This document shows, one piece after another, positions 1 to 5,097 of a DNA stretch of 5,097 bases. The notes under the pieces were generated by a model. That model saw only the letters and a program-made list of their open reading frames with translations, was not told the DNA's origin and did not search any database. The position numbers were made by a program, and so were the translations under genes. Position 1 is the first letter of the stretch, and every line of letters begins with the position of its first letter. This stretch comes from Thermodesulfobacteriota bacterium (GTDB lineage: Bacteria > Desulfobacterota > Desulfocorpusculales > Desulfocorpusculum): the NCBI GenBank assembly GCA_028275295.1, contig JAPWUY010000188.1, positions 1 to 5,097 on the forward strand. Reading direction: 5' to 3'.

Positions 1-958
1 CAGAGAACTTGCTTCCCGGTGGTTCTCCCTTGACCCAAGAGAAGTCCTTGGCCTCAAGCCCCATGGAGTTCACCCTCGATCTGGGCCCCACGACTATCTT
101 TCTCTCTTTCGGGATCACCCTCAGGACATAAAGGGGCTCCTTCCAGGGGATGCGGAGACCTCTTCTTTGGCCAACCGTGAAACCGAAGAACCCATCGTGC
201 TCCCCCAGCTTCCTCCCTTCCCAGTCAACTATGTCCCCGTGACCTCCAAGGTCGGCTTCGGCATAGAGAGAGAGGAATTCCCTGTAGTCCCCACCCGGTA
301 TGAAGCACACTTCCTGGCTTTCCTCCTTTTCTGCCACACAGAGACCCTTTTTTCTGGCAATGGCCCTCACTTCCTCCTTTGTGAGCTCTCCCAAAGGCCA
401 AATGATCCTCTTCAACTCCTCCTGTCCGAGGGTGAAGAGAAAGTAGGACTGGTCCTTGGACGGATCTCGACCCCTCAGGAGCCTCAATGGGCCCTCTTCT
501 CCTTGGGGGGCCACCCTAGCGTAATGGCCCGTTGCCAATCCCTGGGCTCCACTTTCAAGGGCCATCTGGAGTAATGCGCCGTACTTCACCCATTGGTTAC
601 ACCTGACACATGGGTTGGGGGTGAGCCCTGAGAGATAGGAGTCGACAAAATCCTTTATCACAGTTTCCCTGAAGACCCCCCTCAGGTCCACTGCCCTGAA
701 CTCGACTCCCAGCTGCCTGGCAACTTCCATGGCATCTCTCTTGTCTCGAGGCGAACAGCAAGTCTGCCTCCCTGTTCTCTTGGCGAGGCCACAGTCCCAA
801 AGCTCCATGAAAACGGCCTCCACTCGGAACCCCTGCTCCAGGAGAAGGAAGGCTGCGGTTGCGCTGTCCACACCACCACTTAAGGCAGCCCAGATGGGAC
901 CTTTTTCCCTTGCCAGCATCTTCCCCACTTTTTCGTTCGCAGGCCAAATCGAGCTCAC
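1..958 (-). CDS. mnmA: tRNA-specific 2-thiouridylase MnmA (C-terminus cut by window edge)
   Basis: This enzyme adenylates C2 of the wobble uridine (U34) of tRNA-Lys/Glu/Gln and replaces its oxygen with sulfur, in the cytoplasm. I translated the minus strand by hand: the frame is open for 319 codons to the left edge without a stop. Counting from the GTG at 958, it shows the PP-loop SGGVDS (27-32), TCCSPRD (66-72), TPNPCVRCN (113-121), ATGHYAR (142-148), KDQSYFL (168-174), ESQEVCFIP (213-221) and, further on, FTVGQRRGL. These are the MnmA signatures in order. The catalytic pair should be Cys120 and Cys218, matching Cys102/Cys199 of the E. coli enzyme. MnmA is usually about 350-370 residues, so roughly 40 are missing. 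The start is uncertain: GTG at 958 overlaps the ferredoxin stop as GTGA, implying coupling but with no clear Shine-Dalgarno; ATG at 919 would put 13 residues before SGGVDS, closer to usual MnmA starts. Family call is near certain. Confidence 0.96.
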   Translation of the reverse strand, partial: MSSIWPANEKVGKMLAREKGPIWAALSGGVDSATAAFLLLEQGFRVEAVFMELWDCGLAKRTGRQTCCSPRDKRDAMEVARQLGVEFRAVDLRGVFRETVIKDFVDSYLSGLTPNPCVRCNQWVKYGALLQMALESGAQGLATGHYARVAPQGEEGPLRLLRGRDPSKDQSYFLFTLGQEELKRIIWPLGELTKEEVRAIARKKGLCVAEKEESQEVCFIPGGDYREFLSLYAEADLGGHGDIVDWEGRKLGEHDGFFGFTVGQRRGLRIPWKEPLYVLRVIPKERKIVVGPRSRVNSMGLEAKDFSWVKGEPPGSKFS

Positions 959-1374
959 AAGATGGCCGTCTGCATTGCCCTACTGGGACAAACGGGTATG
1001 CAGAGTCCGCACCCGCTGCAGAGCTTGTTGTCGAAGCGAATCTCCATTGTTGCCCGGTCCACATGCAGGGCCTGTGTGGGACATATGGCGGTGCATGCCC
1101 CGCAGTGGTAACACTTCTCCTCATCCCTCTGGATGTCCTTCTCCACGGGCTTTACCACTATGCCGCAATCCTTCAAGTACTTGATCCCCTTTCTGTAGTT
1201 GGAGAGAGGACCGCTCAGCTCCATCACCATATAGCTTTCTTGCCTGGGGAGGACCTCGGCCTTGAGGATGTTGAAAACGAGGTCATAATCCTTGACCAGT
1301 CGATAGACAATGGGTTTGTCCCAAGTGGACTTGGAAAAATAGAGCACTATCCTCTTCGAGACCTCCTTGGTCAT
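955..1374 (-). CDS. NIL-domain 4Fe-4S ferredoxin-like protein
   Basis: A 139-residue soluble protein with two parts. Residues about 6-80 (RIVLYFSKSTWDKPIVYRLV onward) resemble the NIL domain, a small ferredoxin-fold domain also found at the C-terminus of the MetN methionine transporter ATPase. Residues 84-139 carry two classical cluster motifs: C88-x2-C91-x2-C94-x3-C98-P and C119-x2-C122-x2-C125-x3-C129-P, so two [4Fe-4S] clusters are expected. NIL-ferredoxins of this layout occur in anaerobic bacteria and methanogens, where one family member has been linked to homocysteine synthesis and sulfur trafficking; that role here is inference. The ATG at 1374 follows a textbook Shine-Dalgarno (AGGAGG, 6-nt spacing). 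It lies 41 bp after the MidA-like gene, and its stop overlaps the possible mnmA GTG start by 4 bp, so it is probably co-translated with the tRNA thiolase. Electron or sulfur donation to MnmA is a reasonable but unproven idea. Confidence 0.93.
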   Translation of the reverse strand: MTKEVSKRIVLYFSKSTWDKPIVYRLVKDYDLVFNILKAEVLPRQESYMVMELSGPLSNYRKGIKYLKDCGIVVKPVEKDIQRDEEKCYHCGACTAICPTQALHVDRATMEIRFDNKLCSGCGLCIPVCPSRAMQTAIL

Positions 1375-1380
1375 GTGTCA

Positions 1381-1386
1381 CCTCCT
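1381..1386 (-). promoter_or_regulatory. Strong ribosome binding site of the NIL-ferredoxin
   Basis: The minus strand reads AGGAGGTGA starting at 1386, with the AGGAGG core ending 6 nt before the ATG at 1374. It is the best Shine-Dalgarno in the window and fixes the ferredoxin start. It suggests the ferredoxin is translated more strongly than its operon neighbours, and by coupling could carry ribosomes on to mnmA. Confidence 0.85.
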
Positions 1387-1415
1387 GGAGCTATGGGGCT
1401 TTCCCTACCTTTCTT

Positions 1416-2612
1416 CTATGATAGGCCTCTCGTGCGCAGAGGTTCAAGGGAACCCATTTGAGGAAGCCTATGGGAAAGGCCCGTCAAGGACTTGGGGGTC
1501 CATCCCTTGTGCTGAATGAGAACCTGAAACCCCCCTTGAGGATGTTGGGGCATCATCAGACTCCTCAATGCTAGCTTCTCCTGCCAGAATTCGGCCTGGG
1601 AGCCCGAGGAACGCCTCTTTTCCTGTTCGGCCATCTCTTCCAGTAGACCCAGATTGAGCAAGAACTTGTCCTGTGTGATGATCCCGGTGGGAGCGAGACC
1701 CACTTCCTCGCCAGCTCTGATGAGGGCCGAGAAGTTCACGTGGGAACAGATGTCCTGGCCCCCAGGAAGCTCGTAAGGATCGCTGCTGGCCCTGTGGCCC
1801 CTGTATGTCATGAGAGAGCCTCCACTCCTCGAGGGATGGAATGCCTCAGCCCCCCTGAAGCCAAAATCCACCGTGATCACAGTCCCTTTTTCCAGAGAGG
1901 CTCCCACTGACCGAATCCACTCCAGGGCCTTGAGCCCAACCTCCACCCTTTGACCCTCCTGGAGGTGTGCGCCCTCTGTCTCGAGATATTCGCGAATCCT
2001 ATGATCCGTGAGCTCTCCAAGAACCTCCTCTGTCTCTCGATCCCCGACCAAAACGAGGACCTCCCTCAACTCGCCCCCTCTCATCTCTACGAGATGAACC
2101 GGAAGAGAATCCACCAATTCATTGGATAGAATGCACCCACGGACCTTTCTTCGGGAGAAGAAATCAGCTGGGGCCTCCCATCTCACATTGGGGAATTGGG
2201 CCAGGTTCGCCCTCTGGATTGATTGGAGCATGGGGCTCACTTCCACCAGTGTAACTTCGAGATTTTCCATCAATAGGGGGGCCTTGCGGGATATTAGCTC
2301 CAACATGTCCCTCATCATCTGGCCCTTGCCAGGTCCCACTTCCACGAGCTCGAAAGATTGGGGAGACCCCATCTGCTCCCAGATCTCCATTACCTGCCTC
2401 GCCATGCACCTGCCAAATGCGGGATGGACCTGGGGATAGGTGATATAATCCCCGCCTTTCCCCATCGGTGCTCGAGGGGCAAAGTAATAGCCCAGCTCTG
2501 GATGATAGAGGCATATCTCCATGTAGAGGGCGAAGGGAATCGGCCCCCTTTCCTTGCAGATCTCCTTCAAATGTTCCCTCAGGGAAAAGAGGCGGTCCTT
2601 TTCAGGCGTCAA
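1416..2612 (-). CDS. MidA/NDUFAF7-type SAM-dependent methyltransferase
   Basis: A 398-residue class I methyltransferase of the MidA family (Pfam Methyltransf_28, formerly DUF185). In mitochondria the family member NDUFAF7/MidA methylates an arginine of the complex I subunit NDUFS2 and is needed for complex I assembly; bacterial substrates are mostly undefined. Visible family signatures are GPIPFALYMEICLYHPELGYY (about 23-43, split here as GPIPFALYM then LYHPELGYY), GGDYITYP (53-60), the SAM-binding EVGPGKG (91-97), VTLVEVSP (120-127) and SNELVDSLPV (163-172). Length fits the family. The start is TTG: an in-frame TGA lies 15 nt upstream, the GPI motif is only about 22 residues in, and AAGGG sits 5 nt before the TTG, so no better start exists. 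The gene starts 12 bp after the stop of the small cysteine-rich gene and in the same frame, and is followed after 41 bp by the ferredoxin. A link to assembly of an Fe-S or NADH-dehydrogenase-type complex is inference only. Confidence 0.93.
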   Translation of the reverse strand: MTPEKDRLFSLREHLKEICKERGPIPFALYMEICLYHPELGYYFAPRAPMGKGGDYITYPQVHPAFGRCMARQVMEIWEQMGSPQSFELVEVGPGKGQMMRDMLELISRKAPLLMENLEVTLVEVSPMLQSIQRANLAQFPNVRWEAPADFFSRRKVRGCILSNELVDSLPVHLVEMRGGELREVLVLVGDRETEEVLGELTDHRIREYLETEGAHLQEGQRVEVGLKALEWIRSVGASLEKGTVITVDFGFRGAEAFHPSRSGGSLMTYRGHRASSDPYELPGGQDICSHVNFSALIRAGEEVGLAPTGIITQDKFLLNLGLLEEMAEQEKRRSSGSQAEFWQEKLALRSLMMPQHPQGGFQVLIQHKGWTPKSLTGLSHRLPQMGSLEPLRTRGLS

Positions 2613-2624
2613 ATTTACCCTTGC

Positions 2625-2831
2625 TCACTCAGAACCGTATACATGGGAGAGGGCTGAAAACCTATTTGGCACCTCCAACCTGTCCTCCTCGAGGAACCTC
2701 TCCAAGGCCTTCCTAGCGATGCACCTGGAGTACCTGGACCAGCAGTTCTCCTTCTGGCAGAAACTGTGACTGGAACTCTCCTCCCTCTTTATCTGGTGAT
2801 GTGGACACATGAAGCACGATCTCAGCATCAT
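2625..2831 (-). CDS. Small cysteine-rich protein of unknown function
   Basis: A 68-residue protein I cannot assign to a named family. The N-terminal half holds five cysteines and two adjacent histidines: C6-x2-C9-P-H-H, then C25-x4-C30-x6-C37. The stretch NCWSRYSRCIARKALERFLE (29-48) becomes a predicted amphipathic helix after the last cysteine. This spacing would suit a zinc or iron-sulfur site; no signal peptide or membrane segment is visible. Evidence that it is a real gene: an ATGATG start with a GGGAG Shine-Dalgarno 7 nt upstream, tight placement between the nusG-like gene (32-bp gap) and midA-like gene (12-bp gap) on the same strand, and no competing ORF that would explain the interval. 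It is in the same frame as the downstream methyltransferase with one TGA between them, so a split or fused arrangement in relatives is possible. A metal-binding accessory protein is the plainest guess. Confidence 0.75.
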   Translation of the reverse strand: MMLRSCFMCPHHQIKREESSSHSFCQKENCWSRYSRCIARKALERFLEEDRLEVPNRFSALSHVYGSE

Positions 2832-2863
2832 GGCTTTTCTCCCTCAAACCTTCTCAGCGAACG

Positions 2864-3400
2864 TCATCCTTGGATCTTCTCTAGCAGGGATTCGTGAATT
2901 TGAACCCTAGCTTGGAATCCGAGCACTTGCAGGAGTATCTCCACCCTGCCATTGTCGTCGAGCTCTCTTTCGAAAAGGGCCAACAAATCCTTGAAAGGCC
3001 CGGACTTGATTCTCACCCTGTCCTTGGGCTTGAGCCTCCTTCCCACCCGGACGAGACCCTGCTCATCCATTTGATCTTTTATGGTACGAACGACCTCATC
3101 CGGGACCGGAACAGGATCCTCCCCAGCCCCTACAACCCTCCTGACCCCCCGAGTCCACAACACATAGGGATAATCCTGAGGATAAGCGAAACGAGCGAAA
3201 AGATAGGAAGGGAAAAGGGGCCTTATGGCCTCCCCTGCCCGAAGCCTCCAATACCTCACCACCTTTATCCTCGGGAAGAAGAGCTCGAAGCCCTTTTCTC
3301 CGAGGCCACTCAGGGCCTTCTCCTCCTCCCTGGGATTGGTCTGCACCACAAACCAAAGCCGGGATCCTTCTTCGCCGCGTCCGTTGCCACTTTTCTCCAC
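2864..3400 (-). CDS. NusG/RfaH-like transcription elongation factor paralogue
   Basis: A 178-residue protein with the two-domain NusG layout. The NGN domain spans about 15-112, beginning LWFVVQTNPREEEKALSGL and containing PLFPSYLFARF (61-71) and TRGVRRVVGAGEDPVPVP (83-100). A KOW domain follows at about 126-160 (DRVRIKSGPFKDLLALFE). NGN binds the RNA polymerase clamp; KOW contacts ribosomal protein S10 or other factors. The sequence looks like the specialised RfaH/LoaP/UpxY-type branch rather than housekeeping NusG: it is not beside secE, rplK or rplA, and the short central region is typical of paralogues. Such factors usually head a long operon they antiterminate. The GTG start at 3400 is supported by GGAGG 7 nt upstream and by the NGN domain beginning 14 residues later. 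It follows a 210-bp region with a promoter-like sequence and leads the run of genes down to mnmA, so it may control its own operon (inference). Confidence 0.93.
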   Translation of the reverse strand: MEKSGNGRGEEGSRLWFVVQTNPREEEKALSGLGEKGFELFFPRIKVVRYWRLRAGEAIRPLFPSYLFARFAYPQDYPYVLWTRGVRRVVGAGEDPVPVPDEVVRTIKDQMDEQGLVRVGRRLKPKDRVRIKSGPFKDLLALFERELDDNGRVEILLQVLGFQARVQIHESLLEKIQG

Positions 3401-3407
3401 GGAGCAT

Positions 3408-3412
3408 CCTCC
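3408..3412 (-). promoter_or_regulatory. Ribosome binding site of the nusG-like gene
   Basis: GGAGG on the minus strand, 7 nt before the GTG at 3400. It decides in favour of GTG as the start codon. It lies immediately after the right arm of the leader inverted repeat, so folding of that repeat could affect its accessibility. Confidence 0.75.
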
Positions 3413-3414
3413 AA

Positions 3415-3450
3415 ATGGGGCTCGGAAGCTCTCGCCAAAGAAGGCCCCAT
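3415..3450 (-). repeat. Inverted repeat (stem-loop) in the leader of the nusG-like gene
   Basis: On the minus strand ATGGGGC (3450-3444) and GCCCCAT (3421-3415) are perfect 7-bp complements, extendable to 9 bp with one G-U pair, enclosing a 22-nt loop. The loop has a weak internal pairing, TTGG with CCGA. The structure falls between the proposed -10 box and the Shine-Dalgarno GGAGG, i.e. inside the predicted 5' untranslated RNA. No run of T follows, so it is not an intrinsic terminator. It may modulate ribosome access or be a recognition hairpin for the encoded NusG paralogue; both are inference. Confidence 0.5.
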
Positions 3451-3465
3451 CTCCATATGTTATGT

Positions 3466-3494
3466 AGACTATTCTCCCGCGCCACCCCTGTCAA
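3466..3494 (-). promoter_or_regulatory. Predicted sigma70-type promoter for the nusG-like operon
   Basis: The minus strand has a perfect -35 hexamer TTGACA (3494-3489), a 17-nt spacer, and a weak -10 TAGTCT (3471-3466). Transcription would start near 3459, giving a leader of about 58 nt before the GTG at 3400. The location, inside the only long intergenic gap and just upstream of the first gene of the tight cluster, supports it. The -10 keeps only three consensus bases (T, A and final T), which could mean a weak or activated promoter. Confidence 0.55.
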
Positions 3495-3595
3495 TGGCCT
3501 GGAAAAGGACCCTGCCTTTCCTTGTTTTACCTCAAAATGAGAATACCTGGGACTCCCCTCCATGTCGCCCATATCCCTTCGATGGACCCACCCCA

Positions 3596-3614
3596 GCGAG
3601 GGCCTTGCCCTCAC
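3596..3614 (-). other. Stem-loop overlapping the dehydratase stop codon
   Basis: The minus strand reads GAGGGC-AAG-GCCCTC (3612-3598), a perfect 6-bp GC-rich stem with a 3-nt loop, extendable to 8 bp with a G-U pair. It begins within the TGA stop of the UxaA-family gene. No T-run follows (the next bases are TGGGGTGGG), so it is not a canonical intrinsic terminator. It could pause polymerase, protect the 3' end of the message, or be incidental. The rest of the gap (3495-3595) holds nothing else I can support. Confidence 0.4.
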
Positions 3615-5097
3615 ATCATAGCCCCCATCCGCCAAGGGACGAATTCCATGTCGCCATAGCCCAGAAGCTCGCTCTTCGTCCTCTCTCCGGATGCGACATC
3701 CAGGATCTTTTGGAAGATCCGAGCTCCGACCTCGGCGACGGACTCCTCGCCTCGAATTATCGTCCCACAGTCTATGTCCATATCGTCTTCCATACCGTGG
3801 AAGAGCTCGCTTGTTGTCGCAAGTTTCACCACAGGAACTGGCTTGCATCCGAAGGCTGAGCCTCTACCTGTCGTGAAAGCGATCACGTTTGCCCCTCCAG
3901 CCACCATTCCCGTTACTGAGGCCGGGTCGTACCCTGGGGTGTCCATGAATACGAGTCCCCTGGATCGAACCTCTTCCGCATACTCGTAAACCTCCATGAG
4001 CGTCGTGGTCCCGCCCTTGGAGACCGCCCCCAGAGACTTCTCCAGTATGGTGGTCAGGCCTCCCCTCTTGTTTCCGGGAGAAGGGTTGTTGTCCATCTCT
4101 CCCTCATTGTTCCTCACATAGGACTCCCACCACCTTATCCTCTTGAGGAGCTTCTGAGCAATCTGTGGGGAGGAGGCCCTTTCCATGAGGAGGTGCTCCG
4201 CACCGTAGATCTCGGGGGTCTCGCTCAGAATCACTGTGCCTCCATGGGAGACGAGCATGTCCGCAGCGAATCCCAAAGCTGGATTCGCGGTTATTCCCGA
4301 GTAAGCGTCCGAGCCTCCGCATTCCACCCCGAGGACGATCTTCTCAGCTGAGATCTCCTCGCGCTTTGCCCCTTGTGCCACCTTGAGCATCTCGCGAACT
4401 ATCTCCACCCCTTTCTCGATCGTCCTCTGGGTGCCCCCTTGGTCCTGGATCACGAGGGACCTCACAATGGGGCCATTTTCACCTCTTGCAGCCATCAAAA
4501 TGTTCTCTGGCTGATTAACCTCGCACCCCAATCCCACAAGGAGAACACCTGCAAAATTGGGATGGTTCATGTACCCGGTGAAGACCCTCCTGAATGCCTC
4601 GAACCTCTCCCCAGAGCCTTTGCCAGCACAACCCTCCCCGTGAACGAGGGCAACCACTCCATCCACTCCGGGATAGCGCATTCCTTGGAAGGCATCGGCT
4701 ATCCTCCTAGCAACAGTAGCTGAACAGTTCACCGTTGATATGATGCCTATGTAATTTCTGGTCCCGATCCTTCCATTGGACCTTGGGATACCCAGGAACT
4801 TCGCCCTGGGTGTGACTTCTGGGAGGTCTTCCTTTCCCAGAGCCTTTGCCTTCGCGTATCTTCGTCTTCTTGGAGCCACGGCCAAGTTGTGGGTGTGAAC
4901 CCAGGAGCCAGCAGGTATGTCCTTTTTGGCTATTCCTATTGTGTGGCCGTACTTGAGGATGCGGGTCCCTTCTGGGATGAAGGTCGTTGCCACCTTGTGG
5001 CCTTTGGGGATAGCCTCCATCACTTGGACCCTTTCTTCCTCTATGAATTCTCCTGGAGATAGATCCCTCAGGGCCACGACAACATTGTCCTTCTTGT
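3611..5097 (-). CDS. UxaA-family dehydratase (altronate/galactarate dehydratase type), 5' end beyond the window
   Basis: A sugar-acid dehydratase of the UxaA/GarD family, which removes water from aldonic or aldaric acids (altronate to 2-keto-3-deoxygluconate in UxaA), using Fe2+ or similar metal in the cytoplasm. Counting from GTG at 5077, an N-terminal SAF domain (about 1-70) ends near HTHNLAVAP, followed by the large catalytic domain: GRIGTRNYIGIISTVNCS, LVHGEGCAGKGSG, GLGCEVNQ, LGVECGGSDAYSGITANPA, GGLTTILEKSLGAVSKGGTT, FMDTPGYDPASVTG, TTGRGSAFGCKPVPVVKLAT, DDMDIDCGTI and EFVPWRMGAMM at the C-terminus. The GTG at 5077 is probably not the real start: the same frame continues upstream as KKDNVVVALRDL, matching the HPxDNVAVA motif of the family start, so the first residues lie right of 5097. 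The natural substrate cannot be told from sequence; altronate, galactarate or another hydroxy acid are all possible. It is separated from the downstream operon by 210 bp and is probably the end of another transcript. Confidence 0.93.
   Translation of the reverse strand, partial: KKDNVVVALRDLSPGEFIEEERVQVMEAIPKGHKVATTFIPEGTRILKYGHTIGIAKKDIPAGSWVHTHNLAVAPRRRRYAKAKALGKEDLPEVTPRAKFLGIPRSNGRIGTRNYIGIISTVNCSATVARRIADAFQGMRYPGVDGVVALVHGEGCAGKGSGERFEAFRRVFTGYMNHPNFAGVLLVGLGCEVNQPENILMAARGENGPIVRSLVIQDQGGTQRTIEKGVEIVREMLKVAQGAKREEISAEKIVLGVECGGSDAYSGITANPALGFAADMLVSHGGTVILSETPEIYGAEHLLMERASSPQIAQKLLKRIRWWESYVRNNEGEMDNNPSPGNKRGGLTTILEKSLGAVSKGGTTTLMEVYEYAEEVRSRGLVFMDTPGYDPASVTGMVAGGANVIAFTTGRGSAFGCKPVPVVKLATTSELFHGMEDDMDIDCGTIIRGEESVAEVGARIFQKILDVASGERTKSELLGYGDMEFVPWRMGAMM

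Noticed and set aside
167..574. 135-codon plus-strand ORF at the left side
   Set aside because: It is antisense to mnmA. This stretch is explained by the MnmA frame, which runs off the left edge without a stop.
597..1124. 175-codon minus-strand ORF
   Set aside because: It overlaps both mnmA and the NIL-ferredoxin out of frame; the real frames carry complete MnmA and ferredoxin signatures.
859..1461. 200-codon plus-strand ORF
   Set aside because: It is antisense to mnmA, the ferredoxin and the end of the MidA-like gene, with no Shine-Dalgarno or domain.
3312..3456. Possible leader peptide ORF starting ATG at 3456 (begins MEMGPSLARA)
   Set aside because: It would start only about 3 nt after the predicted transcription start, has no Shine-Dalgarno, overlaps the NusG-like gene out of frame and ends in an arginine-rich tail; most likely chance.
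3506..3550. Short complementary CTCA/TGAG sequence in the intergenic gap
   Set aside because: The stem is only 4 bp with a T-rich loop, too weak to call a terminator or operator.
3096..3848. 250-codon minus-strand ORF in another frame
   Set aside because: It overlaps the dehydratase and NusG-like genes in an alternative frame; composition is Arg/Gly-rich and no motif is recognisable.
2894..3859. 321-codon plus-strand ORF
   Set aside because: It lies antisense to the NusG-like gene, the intergenic gap and the end of the dehydratase; its product is proline-rich with no domain, and both underlying genes have clear family motifs.

Overview
The window reads as one compact bacterial strand: every gene I can support is on the minus strand, so transcription runs from high to low coordinates. 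Gaps are short, Shine-Dalgarno sequences are good, and several start codons are GTG or TTG. Base composition is moderately GC-rich, with frequent AGG/AGA arginine codons. Together with a NIL-domain ferredoxin, a UxaA-type dehydratase and a specialised NusG paralogue, this suggests an anaerobic bacterium, possibly a deltaproteobacterial (Desulfobacterota-like) lineage. That taxonomic guess is inference from gene style, not from any marker gene.

Layout in transcription order: (1) 5097-3611, a UxaA-family altronate/galactarate dehydratase whose true start lies beyond the right edge; (2) 3610-3401, a 210-bp intergenic region with a stem-loop overlapping the dehydratase stop, a good sigma70-like promoter and a leader inverted repeat; (3) 3400-2864, a NusG/RfaH-like elongation factor paralogue; (4) 2831-2625, a 68-residue cysteine-rich protein of unknown function; (5) 2612-1416, a MidA/NDUFAF7-type SAM-dependent methyltransferase with a TTG start; (6) 1374-955, a NIL-domain protein with two [4Fe-4S] motifs; (7) 958-1, mnmA, the tRNA U34 2-thiouridylase, cut at its C-terminus by the left edge. 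mnmA has no stop codon inside the window and occupies what could otherwise look like an unannotated 950-bp stretch.

Genes 3-7 look like one operon, with gaps of 32, 12 and 41 bp and a final 4-bp GTGA overlap between the ferredoxin and mnmA. The end of the operon has a sulfur/iron-sulfur theme: a small ferredoxin with a NIL domain (a family linked elsewhere to sulfur assimilation) is translationally coupled to the tRNA-thiolating enzyme, whose cysteines (a CxxC plus one distal Cys) could also hold a cluster. The NusG paralogue at the head may act on its own operon. I found no mobile element, CRISPR array or RNA gene, and no clear-cut novel defence or biosynthetic system; the most interesting points are the ferredoxin-MnmA coupling, the NusG paralogue heading a housekeeping operon, and the cysteine-rich small protein lying in frame with MidA.
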